The translations under genes were made by a program, and so were the position numbers. The notes beneath the pieces are model-generated. The model saw only the letters and a list, made by a program, of their open reading frames with translations. It ran no database searches and had not been told where the DNA came from. A stretch of DNA of 64,000 bases, from the NCBI GenBank assembly GCA_963854835.1, contig OY978528.1, forward strand, positions 54,222,508-54,286,507. Direction: 5' to 3'. Positions 36,220 to 46,924 of this stretch are shown here, piece by piece. How positions within the stretch are numbered: the first letter of the stretch is position 1; each line of letters starts with the position of its first letter. Origin of the DNA: Megamerina dolium (Eukaryota; Arthropoda; Insecta; Diptera; Megamerinidae).

Positions 36220-37550
36220 ATAAAATGACTGCCCAAATCAGTCATTCTGCGGCGAGCTAGAGCCGCACTCTTTTGGACTCTGGTTCTTCCTCGCCGCAGC
36301 TAGTAATAGTAGTCAGGTGCTGAGATGATTAGCCTATTTGTATTTGACTCTTAGTGAAAATACCTATATCCACGTGTGATATAATGTTACACTTAAGACA
36401 GTTCATGACTTAGTGAACTGCCAACACTTCTGCTTGCAAAACACTGCAGTGGTCCGGCAGTTTAAAGGCTATTCGAACTCCAAGTGTTTCGTAGAATATC
36501 CCTGTTCCTACTCGTCCGTCAAGTTTGGAGCCGTTGGTGTATAAGTGGATTTATCCATTGAAAGGTGTGCTCCTATACTCCCAATCAGATCCGCCCGAAA
36601 AATGTGTATTAAACTTGTTGTCGAACGTCGACTTTATCGTTTTATAGTCATACCGTTGTTCGCGATATAAAGGTATATGGGTCCACGACCATTCTGAATT
36701 TGATAAAACTCTAACTGCCTATTGAGCTGTTAATTGCTTCCCTACGATATCTAAAGGAATGAGGTGTGACAAGGTATTCAGAGATTTGGTGGGGGCCGAA
36801 CTGGGTGCCCCTGTAATTTCCCTGATTGAGGGTGGTGCAATGTGTATTGGTTTGTACTTCCGTGTGAATAAGACAAGACTGGCCACAACCAGTGGCCTAA
36901 TTGCTTAGAATGTTAAGGTCGTGCTGCATGACTTCGCTTAGGGTGCTATACCGTATTTACCGGACGCCAATAGTGCGAGGTCGTCAACGTGTGCTATAGT
37001 TTTTCTAAGGATAGCAATAAATCGTTGACTACAAGTACCCACAATAAGGGTGAGAGAACGCCTAATTGCGGGGTCCCCCTGTAAGCTTGACTTTTGATGC
37101 TACAATTCCTAAGCTTTGCATTGATGGTTTTATCGGTCAACATAAGGCCTACCAATTGTGTCAGGAAATGATCAATTTTAATGTTGGATAGAACTTCGAT
37201 GATGGCTCCAGGAGTAATATTATTGAATGCAAATTCGATATCAATAATGGCGACCATTGTGTAGTTCTTGAAGTTCAAGGACTTTTCTATTGTTGATACC
37301 AGAGAAAGCAAGGCTGTCTCAACAGATTTGCTATTACAATAAGCATGTTGCGCCCTCGATAATCTTTCTATCAATCTTTCTAAAGTTTTTAAAAGAAAAG
37401 AAGACAAGGTTATAGCTCTAAGGTACTTGGGTCTGCACTGTGACGTTTTACCTGCCTTAGGAATAAATATTACGTTTACATTAGTCCAACTACGAGTAAT
37501 GTGTAATAATTAAATGCAGGCTTCAAATATGGTCTCCTAACCACTCCCTT
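36220..37550 (-). pseudogene. Non-LTR retrotransposon with reverse transcriptase and RNase H remnants (R1/LOA/I-like)
   Basis: On the minus strand the 5' side reads WTNVNVIFIPKAGKTSQCRP. An uninterrupted 137-residue frame follows (37407-36994): SFLLKTLERLIERLSRAQHA, then VAIIDIEFAFNNITPGAI, then RGTPQLGVLSPLLWVLVVND. These are successive reverse transcriptase motifs, with the usual GTPQGG changed to GTPQLG. Next comes AHVDDLALLASGKYG, the catalytic box with Val in place of the usual Tyr or Ala before the two Asp. After a deletion, pieces such as DKSTYT and TAVFCKQKCWQFTKS (36540-36430) resemble an RNase H domain. Stops and frameshifts make it inactive. Having RNase H after the polymerase fits the R1/LOA/I group. 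Confidence 0.8.
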
Positions 37551-38789
37551 AAGTACCTACTAAATACATGTACATAGTTTTTAGGAAAGAAAAAAATTAT
37601 TAGAAAATATTTGAAATGTTGATAAAAAATATTTTTGAATAAAATAAAATAAATAAATTTACGCATAGTATTATTCAACATTTTCATTAAATTATACATT
37701 TTAATTGATTGGATTTAATTATGTAAGTTAAACACATGTCAATTAGGTGTTATTATGAATATATTTAACAACAATAATTATTACTAATTATTATTTTTTG
37801 TTTGCCATTACACCTTTATATGTTGATATTGTAAATATTCGTGGTCATAATTAGTTTTCTTATTATAATAAATTTCATAAATATACAAATGAGTAGCAAT
37901 ATGAGTATAAAACAATACACCAACAATCAGCAATATAATTTAAATGACTCACCCCCACAATAAATGTCAGAAAATATTGATGAAAAAAAAATTATGCTGT
38001 TAAAAAACAAAAAAAAAAAAAAAATTAATTCAATTTATATGTACAATACAAGGATTACATTGGGTATAATGACATATGAAGGTCGATTGGAGCTAAACAT
38101 TTGATACCTTAGACTATCATATAATCGTTTATAATTTAAACGGATTATTCTTGACAAAAAGAACCATTCAATTGAAAGTATCTGTGATAGGCTTAAAAAA
38201 GGTTATTTTTGTTATTACAATTTTTGAATATATGCAAAATATTGAAAACATGGCGGCATTCATCAGAAATAATTAATTCCATCTAAGTATCTATAATGGG
38301 TTTTGATGATGAACATCAAAACAAAGTAGGAGAATAATACCCGTAATAATGTAAATATATATCGACTTTTTTTTTGGTTTACTATTATTTTGTTTTTGTT
38401 TTATTAAGTATCACATAACTGATTACTTAATTCATAATTCATTTTTTTTTCAAGTCTATATTTTTCATCGTCTGAGTTGTAGGAAAATCTTATTGAGCAC
38501 TTACGTATGGGGTCAACTCTCTTAGACATTCTCCCGTATTGTATTTTGTCTGGGATAAATGCTCGTAGTTTGGCAGCATTTGGTAATATTTGCTCATTAT
38601 GATTTATGGAGCAATATTCTTAAAGCGGAATAATTTGAATTAAATTATGGAAATTAAATTCATTAACCCACCACTACCATAAGAGCTAAACACAGACGTT
38701 GAAAAAATATGCAACGAAGAAGAATAAAAATCTTATATGGACATAAAATGTGGCAAAATTTAAAACATCTAATAGTAACACAGTGAACT
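37551..38789. other. AT-rich non-coding stretch
   Basis: Contains the weak exon candidate at 37953-37996 and long poly-A runs near 38008-38025. No other feature supported. Confidence 0.35.
37953..37996 (-). other. Weak 44-nt exon candidate
   Basis: On the minus strand a long poly-T tract ending TTTTTTAACAG precedes 44 nt and then a GTGAGT donor (37952-37947). Only one frame is open. It would join exon C as a Glu codon. Poly-T tracts are common here, so this may be chance. Confidence 0.15.
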
Positions 38790-39551
38790 TATGTTCAAAC
38801 TATGTCTATAACTATGGATGAGACTTGGGTCTACCATCATGATATTAAATTGAAACGATTACGGTATAATGAAGCTCGCTGTTTAGCTCCAAAGTAGGTG
38901 AAGAGCACCCGATCAGCAAAAAGATTATCGCAACAGTCTTTTGGGATGCAAAAGGAAGTTTGTTTATTGATTATCTTGAGAAAGGTAAAACAATATACTC
39001 AGCATACTTTTGTAACCTTTTGAGCAAACTCTATGCAGTAAAATTCGCGAAAAAAGGTCCGGTTTAAAGAAGAAGAAATTTCTTTTTCATCAAGACAACG
39101 CACGTCCTCACACAAGTGTTTCCACATACATACACATACATTCATATGTGGCACTTAGTCCCGAAGTCCCGAAGAACTCTTTGGCCGAACGTCTCTTCCA
39201 TTACTGTTGTGCGTGTTAAATTTTCGACAGTATTAGAAGGGACCTACTTATTTCAGCTGGTTCCGAACGGCAGAACACAAGTGTTTTCACAATGACGAAA
39301 TTCAAGGAATTAAAGTATGAATTGCATTACCATCTACCGTATTCACCAGATTTGGCTCCCAGCGGCTACTACCTGTTCCGAAGCTTGAAATAGTTCCTTC
39401 GCGGAAAGCGTTTTATGTCGAATGAAGAAGCTATAGCAGCTGTAGAGGCATATTTTGCAGACCTTTCGGAATCGTACTTTAGTGATGTGATAGATTTATT
39501 AGAGGAGCGCTGGATTAAGTGTATTGAACTGTTAGGAGATTATACTGAATA
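38790..39551 (+). pseudogene. Mariner transposase remnant, interrupted by a SINE
   Basis: The catalytic half of a mariner transposase. It begins ITMDETWVYHHDIKL (about 38808) with the first catalytic Asp. It continues AKKIIATVFWDAKGSLFIDY and then FFFHQDNARPHTSVST (about 39080-39125) with the second Asp. A SINE interrupts at 39126-39274. The sequence resumes TKFKELKYELHYHLPYSPDL, then APSGYYLFRSLK, FLRGKRFMSNEEAIAAVEAY, and ends at TAA 39549-39551. The third catalytic Asp, normally in the SDYxLF motif, is Gly here (PSGYYLF). Stops also occur earlier, so it is inactive. The N-terminal third is missing or unrecognisable. Confidence 0.88.
39126..39274 (-). mobile_element. tRNA-derived SINE, copy 6, 5'-truncated, nested in mariner
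   Basis: Inverted relative to the mariner. It carries the 3' half of the SINE from CGTTCGGAACCAGC to the GTGCCACATATGAATG end. The flanks at 39110-39125 and 39275-39290 are near-identical ACACAAGTGTTTTCAC-type direct repeats with one difference, consistent with a target-site duplication. Confidence 0.85.
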
Positions 39552-39659
39552 AAAAACCACTACTTAAACCAAAATAACCGTGTTTTCATATTTAGGTTAG
39601 AAACTTTTCAAGTGGCCTATAGTACAGTGGTTGTGTGAAATAATATTATAGGTATACGA

Positions 39660-39845
39660 TCAGTTAGCACATCTTCTATGCACAAGATTGTCAGTTAAAA
39701 TTTTAGCTATTGAAATCAGTGTCATTCTTTCCAAGACATCTTTTATTTTAGCTCGTACTGTATCAACGTTTGCGCCTACAAAACCCCATTCGCGGAAGGC
39801 ATTGCTTTTAGTTTTCATCTGAAGAAAGGTGCGGTAGTGAGTCAT
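39660..39845 (-). other. Unrecognised coding-like frame next to mariner remains
   Basis: A 61-residue minus-strand frame between two mariner fragments, reading MTHYRTFLQMKTKSNAFREW, then GANVDTVRAKIKDVLERMTL and a His/Arg-containing end. The composition is less biased than the AT-rich shadows around it, which suggests real coding ancestry. I do not recognise the family. It may belong to another transposon or be antisense to a mariner segment. Confidence 0.2.
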
Positions 39846-39879
39846 CGCATCCTGTGTGTGGCTTATGGAGAATATGCAT

Positions 39880-40135
39880 CAACATTTTCAGCTCGTGAAT
39901 TTTCGTTTAGACGGTTCAAGGGTGGTGATTTTGATACAAGCGATAGGGAGCGTGAGTGAAGGCTAGCAGTGATATTGAAAGGCGATTTTGCATATCTGAA
40001 ATTCTGCTTTAATGGCACAAAGGCAAAGGCAAGTATTTTTTGCATCGTATCGTTACTGAGGATGAAAAATGGACCTATTACGACAACCCTAAGTGCAAAA
40101 AGTCATATGTGAACTCTAACCAAATTTTTTAAATA
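39880..40135 (+). pseudogene. Second mariner lineage, transposase fragment
   Basis: Two pieces of a mariner transposase. The first, near 39893-39960, reads FSAREFRFRRFKGGDFDTSD, a linker motif of mariner proteins. The second, near 40020-40130, reads KRQRQVFF and then HRIVTEDEKWTYYDNPKCKK after a one-base shift, including the first catalytic Asp in the TEDEKW motif. The intervening part is deleted. The motif style differs from the 38.8 kb copy (TMDETW), so it is a different mariner lineage. Confidence 0.75.
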
Positions 40136-40865
40136 AAGTCTCAAAGTCAGGGATATACTTATGTAGCAATAGAAACCCAAAAAGTTTATATTCATACATA
40201 TTTAACCAAAAAAAACAAAAAAAATGTAGATAAGTATTTGGTAATATCAAAATATTTTGAGAATTCGTAGTCAGTGTATATACTTTTTTTTTTCAGAGAA
40301 AAGAAAGAAAATAGGAATAGACAAAATTCCAAAATCATAAACTGTCAATTGTCAGAAGCAGCATAACGACTGAGAGACTAAGCATGCGACGTAATAGCTA
40401 GCTTGCTGAACGATTAAATGCCAATCAAATGACTATTTTTAGCACAACTGCCAGTAACAAATGTGGCCAATAAAAATTAGAATATAATGAAAATTGACAT
40501 TTCTTGACATTCGCATTTAATTGTTTCGTAATCGTTGTGGTTTTTTTTTTTCTATTTGTATGTATAAGTAGTAGAAATTATTTTAAACGTTTTATGTAAA
40601 ATAAACGTGTGCGTTGGCTATGAATAAATATACAAATTCGTTTGTGCTGTACGTATGTCAATATTGTATATATAAATAATTATGTAGTTTCATATAATTA
40701 TGTTTGAAGAAATACTATTCCATTTCAGTGGTAATGAATTTTGTTCTTGTTTCGATGTTTTATAATTTTTTGTTCAGATAACATTCTTACTATTTGTGCT
40801 ATGGTATTTAGAGCAAATAAATATAATAATTCGTTTATTTAAGTTTATCAAATTGATTAACTCAC
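40136..40865. other. AT-rich non-coding stretch
   Basis: No gene or repeat recognised. Confidence 0.4.
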
Positions 40866-40892
40866 AAGGAGGCCTTGAACATGTACACATAC
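40866..40892 (-). CDS. Candidate 27-nt microexon
   Basis: The acceptor is near-ideal on the minus strand (CTTTTCTTTTATTTTCAG) and the donor is GTGAGT at 40865-40860. The 27 nt between them are a multiple of three and open in all three frames. In the phase shared by the downstream host exons it reads MCTCSRPP; in another phase, YVYMFKAS. In the shared phase it ends with T, which would form Tyr when joined to exon A or B but TAA when joined to exon C. Membership in the same gene is inference only. Confidence 0.3.
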
Positions 40893-42792
40893 CTGAAAAT
40901 AAAAGAAAAGAAATAGAAAATTAGCAAAACATCGTTAAATGAACTTAATAAATATGTGTAAATCAATTCGAAAACTACATATAATTAATTAAAGATTTTA
41001 AAAACGTTTATATGGAATTTTCGCATTTGCAATGAATTTCAAATAAATTTCTTTTCGTCAACAATATAAGAAAAACATAGGAAAATTTGTTAAATCTCTT
41101 ACGTTTGAATATGCCCCTAGAACTGTGCTTCAAAAAAATATATGCAAATAATAAAATATAATTAAAAATAGTCAAAGATAAATTGGAAACCGAAATAGGA
41201 TTTCCAAAAAAAAGGAACAACAAAAGCATTACACTGCAGTAAGATGAAAATTCAACAACATAAACAGCAATAACAACAGAACGCACTCAAATTGAAGTAT
41301 TCTCCATATAGATATTTGCTGGAGCAGAAAATAAACAACTATTTCAACAATATGTTGACATGTATGCGTATGTGTGTGAGTGCAGTGTGTTGGAAGCCTT
41401 AAACTAGACATCTTCGAAAATTTGAAATGTATTACAATAGCACGGACCAACACACACTCACTGCTATCAAGTAAAGATGGCATTTATTATTGCATATGTA
41501 TATGTATGTATATGTGGATATGATAAAGGGCGAGAAACTAACATATCTGTGCACATGATTACACGTATGTGTATACATATGCGCAGAAATATATAAATAC
41601 ATATATGATTTATATGGAATAGTGTTTGCGTGTGTATATGTGAATTCTAAAGATATCAAATATGAAAGACATACTGACAGGCATGCAGCAAGCAAGCAGG
41701 CTGGCAAACAACTTCATAAGTGTAGTCATGTCAAAAATGCCATTTGCTGCTCATAAATGTCGGAAATATGTGTAGAAATATACAAAAATACTTGTAATAC
41801 ATGCAAAACTGATTTCCATATCAAAAAAGCGCTATATGTGGCACATACATATTTACTACTTATGTAGACTTATAAAAGTATATAGACATCAGATCAAAAT
41901 ACTCAACTCTTTGGTTCTTATGTTTGTCATTTTGTAAGCCTTGAGTGTACGCTATATATATTTTTGCTTGGTCTTCGCATATAGGTACGAGTATGTAGTA
42001 TAAATATGATATTCTTGTCATTTTCCATTTTATCTCCTACTATGCTACTTATATAGTATTTGAAATATACTTATATGTATGTACATTAGAGGCAAGTAAA
42101 TGTATAGACATTTTTCGGTTCAAAGATGGAACATAATATTAGGTAAATATGTAGTATATATGTGCAAAAAATTTGACATTTTTAAAACGGTCGAAATTTT
42201 TGTAAATCGGAGTAGTAGAACCCGAGATATTTCCCGTGAGAAATTCCGATACACATGTAAACGTAGTTTACGTAAAGAACTAAAAAAAAGTTCGGCCCAT
42301 TTAGGGTTTAATGAATGATAGTAAGATATGTATCTTGAAATCAAACATTCAACCAGTCCAAATATTTCACTTAAATATTGTTATATTCATATTGCTACAC
42401 AATCACTAAAATTTAGATAGCACCCTTTCATCTATCTACACCATATTTTATATGTACGACTGTTGCGGCTGTAACCTAAGATGCCCATATATGTATGTAT
42501 GTATGTATGTATACAAACATTAATAAGAACATATGTTTAAAAATATATTGATATTTATTTAATTGATAATAAAGTTCGTTTTGTTTTGTTATTATTTCAG
42601 TGCTCTTATAAAGGATTATAGCACTCATTTATGTTATGTACATTGTGTTTATTAAGTTTCCATATAGAAAGTTATTGATAAATATGATATTAAATCAACA
42701 TTGAGCATCAGAATGATAAATGTACAGCAACTTTGTAGCAACTCTGTTTTTGGCAGCTCAGCTGTTTTCATGTAACATGTTACAGTCAAACA
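40893..42792. other. AT-rich non-coding stretch
   Basis: No gene supported. Contains ATGT tetranucleotide repeats (42490-42513) and many TATATGTATATG-type steps around 41480-41640. Confidence 0.4.
42490..42513. repeat. ATGT tetranucleotide microsatellite
   Basis: About six tandem ATGT units in non-coding sequence. A similar array lies at 49829-49848. Confidence 0.9.
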
Positions 42793-43600
42793 TGTTCAGT
42801 TTGGTCTATAATTTAAATATAAATCGGTTTACAAACGAACCATGCTTGCAGATTATTGAATTTTATTATCAAAATTCATGCTCGGTTAAGAAAGTGCATC
42901 GTGCACTTTCCGTTTTATGGTCAGTTTGGGCGATCTTCTGAGGCGGCTATTCGGAATCTTGTGACTAAATTTCACACCAAATTTACATTATTGATCATTA
43001 AACCAGCAACGCGCATACGTAGAGTGAAGACAAAGGAAAATATCGCAGCTATATACGCCAGTGTTGTTGATGACGGTAAATTATCGATTCGGCGCCGTTC
43101 GCAGCAATTGGTCCTCTGTTACTCCACTACGTGGAAAATTTTGTGGAAGGAATTGAGTGTAAAACCTTTTAAAATACAGCTGGTGCAAGAATGAAATCCA
43201 CACGGCCTACCACAACGGCTAAAATTGTGTTCGGCGACTAAACTCATTTATGGTTGAATGGATACGTGAACAATCAAAATTGCCGTATTTGGTGTGAAAA
43301 GCAGCCAGAAGTATTGCAAGAACTGCCAATGCATCCCGAAAAATGCACTGTTTGGTGTGGATTATGGGCCGGTGGCATCATTGGACCTTACTTTTTCAAA
43401 GACGACGAAGGCAGGAACGTTACTGTGATGGCGAGCGCTACCATGCGATGATTACAAACTTTTTTTTTTGCCCAAAAATGGAAGACCTGGACTTGGCTGA
43501 CATGTGGTATCAACAAGACGGTGCCACATGCCACACAGCATGCGAAACAATGGCCCAATTGAGAGGCGAGTTCGGTGAACAGTTTATTTCACATTTGGGG
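42793..43600 (+). pseudogene. Tc1/mariner-superfamily transposase (DDE), 3'-truncated
   Basis: Starting near MFSLVYN at 42793, the frame reads FTNEPCLQIIEFYYQNSCSV and then KKVHRAL. After a shift it continues FPFYGQFGRSSEAAIRNLVT and then RTRRVKTKEN-type sequence, with SIRRRSQQLVLCYSTTWKIL, a DNA-binding helix-turn-helix region. From 43240 it gives WLNGYVNNQNCRIW-like, then ELPMHPEKCTVWCGLWAGGI and IGPYFFKDDEGRNVTV. After another shift it reads MWYQQDGATCHTACETMAQL, with a catalytic Asp in QQDGA. It breaks at SHLGT (43600), where another repeat begins, before the third catalytic motif. Several stops and shifts are present. It is distinct from the two mariner lineages at 38.8 and 39.9 kb. Confidence 0.85.
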
Positions 43601-44190
43601 ACGGTAAGTAGTAAATATAATATAAATATAAATGCGCGTACAAAATGTGAAAACTTACATTCAGTAACATACTTTTGTATTGGAGGTACGAGTAGTTTTC
43701 ATGAGATTACACATTTCTTCTAATATATCACGTTTGTGATCATACCAACTTCATATACCAAGTTTTAATTTGACTTTCTATGTTTTCTAGCGCAAAATGT
43801 GAAATATATACATTCAACACCAAACTTTTGTATGGGAGGTACATAGGTGTGGGTTTCATTCGATGGCGCTCATTTTCTCATATGTCAATTCTGTGGTAAC
43901 ACTAACTTTATATACTAAGTTTTAGTTCAATTGCTTTATATTTTCGTGAGTAAAATGTGAATATATATTCATTTCATAACATACTTTTTTATGGCAGGTA
44001 GCCGTGGTTTCCATTCGGTTTGGTTCATTAAAGAGCTCAGTCGTTCTCTTATGTGCCAAGTTTCAGTTCAGATCATGATTCTGATTAGTACTATATCTAC
44101 TAGACCTATATGTTTCGCCTCTCCGTATGGTGGTTACAACCAGAATCAATACATTCTTGTTTCATTAAAGCATAGTGTTTGAATATGCCA
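43601..44190 (+). repeat. Dispersed repeat with three units of about 150 bp
   Basis: Three successive units contain ACTTTTGTATTGGAGGTA (43670), ACTTTTGTATGGGAGGTA (43823) and ACTTTTTTATGGCAGGTA (43982). Each is followed by a GTTTTCAT or GTTTCCAT stretch and preceded by AAAATGTGAA. It truncates the transposase at its left side. Related copies lie at 15.8 kb and 54.95 kb. Confidence 0.65.
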
Positions 44191-45136
44191 TACTTTTATT
44201 TTAACAGACTCATCATGTAGAGGTTGTTAAATTAGAAAAGTTTTTGTGATAGAAATTTCTTATTTTGTAGAACTTGTAAATTAAGTTGATGCGGACTAAT
44301 TCAATTTATTCTGTATTTAATTTAATCAATTTATTTATAGCTAAAGCTGAAAATTCCTATAAAAAAAGCAACAAAACAGTAAAATTCTCTTAATCATCAT
44401 GCAGTAATATGTAGGTATATATTGCGTACATGCATCAGAATATATGAGTTTGCAAAGTGATAGTCATAAATTTTTCGATAATTCTACTAAGTATTAAAGC
44501 AGTAATAATGCTTTTAGTGTATAACTTTTCATTACGTGGTGAAGAGCACCGAAACGAGTAGGTGTGTTATTGCTTGTACTATAACAGTATTAAGATTAAC
44601 TACTCCAACAGCAGGGGCTAAAATTAAGACAATTGACATCCTAAAAGGTTGTAACATTTATGTAGGCACATACACAAAACACACGCACATGCGAACACAT
44701 GCACGCACGATTTTTTTTTTGAGCCAAAATATTTTTGTGGACGTTATGAAATAAACTAAACTTCATTGCTAAGATGGTAAAAGCAGCTACTACTTTCACG
44801 TCTTTTTGGTGAGGCAGGTTAATGCATGCCACCCCTAAACTTTTATTTCACTTAATAAAATGGCATGAAAAGGCCTTCGTTGTGTCTGCTCGTATCGAAA
44901 TTAAGAAAATTACATTTTGTTTGTTTGTGTGTTATATTTCTCTTATTTCATCTTTCTGATTGAAAGTGGCATGAATGTAAGTGTGAAATATGCTTGAAGC
45001 AATTGCATAAATGTACCTAATATTTATTGTATAGATAAGAGTATATTAGCACACGTATGTATGTACTTGAATTGAAAGAATATTTCAAAAATACTCCAAA
45101 CACTCAGTCAGTCAGCCAGTTCAAGTGTATTGGTTG
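44191..45136. other. AT-rich non-coding stretch
   Basis: No gene supported. Confidence 0.4.
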
Positions 45137-45639
45137 CACTGCAAAATATTGTGCGACTAATCTCTAAACAGAGTAATCCCGGATTATTCTTTTTAGACAT
45201 TAATCGGATATTAGTCTCCGATCGATCTCATTAGAGATGCGTTGCGAATCAATCTTTAAGTTAATGAATATAGATTATAGATTTTTTACACTTTCGAGTG
45301 ATCCTTTTTTAAGTCAACAGTAATGTGTTGCAGATTAGAGTAGGTGGTAGAGCGACGATGATAGATCATACATTACACAGGTTCGAATCCGAGGGGAGTA
45401 GCAGAAAATACGTAAATTACATTGAATGGAATGATAATTTCGAACCATGAGACCCATTTATAGAAGGCGACTAATAACACATTTGTATCCGTTTGTTTAT
45501 AAAATGTTACAATTGGTCTCTTTATAGGACATGCTCGAACAAAAAGGAACAGTTTACTACATATAAAGAAGTCAAAAGTGCGATTAGTCGCATATTACTT
45601 TGTGACTGATCCCCGAATCTTCGCATTTTTTGCAGGGTG
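45137..45639. mobile_element. Possible non-autonomous DNA element with imperfect inverted ends
   Basis: The left end starts CACTGCAAAATATTGTGCGA. The reverse complement of the right end starts CACCCTGCAAAAAATGCGAA. Both sides also contain GCGACTAATC. The resemblance continues over about 45 bp with gaps. No target-site duplication was identified and there is no coding sequence. The tRNA-like segment at 45333-45395 lies inside it. Confidence 0.4.
45333..45395 (+). other. tRNA-like relic or second tRNA-derived SINE head
   Basis: Contains a perfect polymerase III B-box GGTTCGAATCC (45380-45390). A D-arm-like GGTGGTAGAGCG (45343-45354) lies upstream at a tRNA-like distance. The acceptor stem and D-stem do not pair well, so it is not a functional tRNA gene. 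It differs from the main SINE family. Confidence 0.45.
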
Positions 45640-46924
45640 TGAACAGGCTTCTTATATAATATATAAGTAAACACATATATGACAAGCAAATATGTGTGTT
45701 TGCAATATACTCGTATACATATTGTTCGCGTAGCACTCAAAGAGTGATACGCCAAAAATATGGATTAGTAGTATGAACTGATGAGATGAGAGTACACAAT
45801 GTGTGAACAAAAATGATTTTGCACAGAAGAAGCAGTCATACCTATACTATGAAGAAAAGCACATCATCAAACAGTGATTCAATTCATTCATTACATTCTA
45901 GAGAGAACTCTTTCGATATATTCATTCAATTTGTGCAACTTTTGCAACAAAAAAAAAAAGAGCAAGTTATAATAATAATCCATATTGCTTGAGTATGAGT
46001 GTGAACTTTTCTAAATAGATTAAATATTTTTTTCTCTTCCTTTGTGTGCATGTGTGTCACGTCTATTGCCATATTGAAATACACAAATTGATATACAATA
46101 CATTTACATATTTTGTGTATATGTAGGTACACCTTAAAGCTATGTATTAAACAGACAAACAATTGAAATATTCGCTTTGTGCTTAGACGAGTGAATGTGA
46201 AATGAAAACACTGATAAAATTCAATTGAATACATGACGTGCACGTATATGGGTTTTGAATGTATGAACTTTGATTTGAATTCTAAAGCTAAATATCGTCA
46301 TGAGTATAAAAGAAAATATATGCATACATTTTTAATATAGATATATATTTATATTACAAGAGTTTATGAATATGATGAAATATGTATATGCATATGAAAT
46401 ACTCATAGTATTAAAAATTAATATCATGGTATACTATGTAGAAATATTTCATATTCAGATACCTGCGGTGGTGATTGAATTCTTTTTATATTTTAATATT
46501 AGGTATTTGTATGTACAAACGTAAGTAAATATTGTATATGGAACGTGATAAAATTGAAAAATATTTTTTCCAAGTATTAATCTGGATTACTCTTGTACCG
46601 TTCAATAAAAAATATTTGTTATACACAAAAGAGTAATATAACTACTACATACATCAATAAAAGATGGTTTCTATATGTATATGTAAATACATGTTTTTAA
46701 AGAAATTTAATTTAATATGAAAAAAAAAAGGAACAACAACTTTAACCGAGTTAGAAGAGAAATTAGTTATGTACTCCATAACGTCCATAGCCGTAGCACA
46801 TTTGACCAGAGATTCGCCCTGTTGATAGCTTCAACATTCGGAAATTCGAACAAGTGGTTTCTGACAAATTTTCAATATTATTCAATATAATAATAATAAT
46901 AATATCATATAATAAAAATCACCC
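45640..46924. other. AT-rich non-coding stretch
   Basis: No gene supported. A CACCACCGCAG|GTATCT donor-like site on the minus strand near 46462 has no usable acceptor close by. Confidence 0.35.

Noticed and set aside
46440..46465. CACCACCGCAG|GTATCT donor-like site with a possible 19-nt exon
   Set aside because: The only upstream acceptor is an A-rich AAAAG without a pyrimidine tract.
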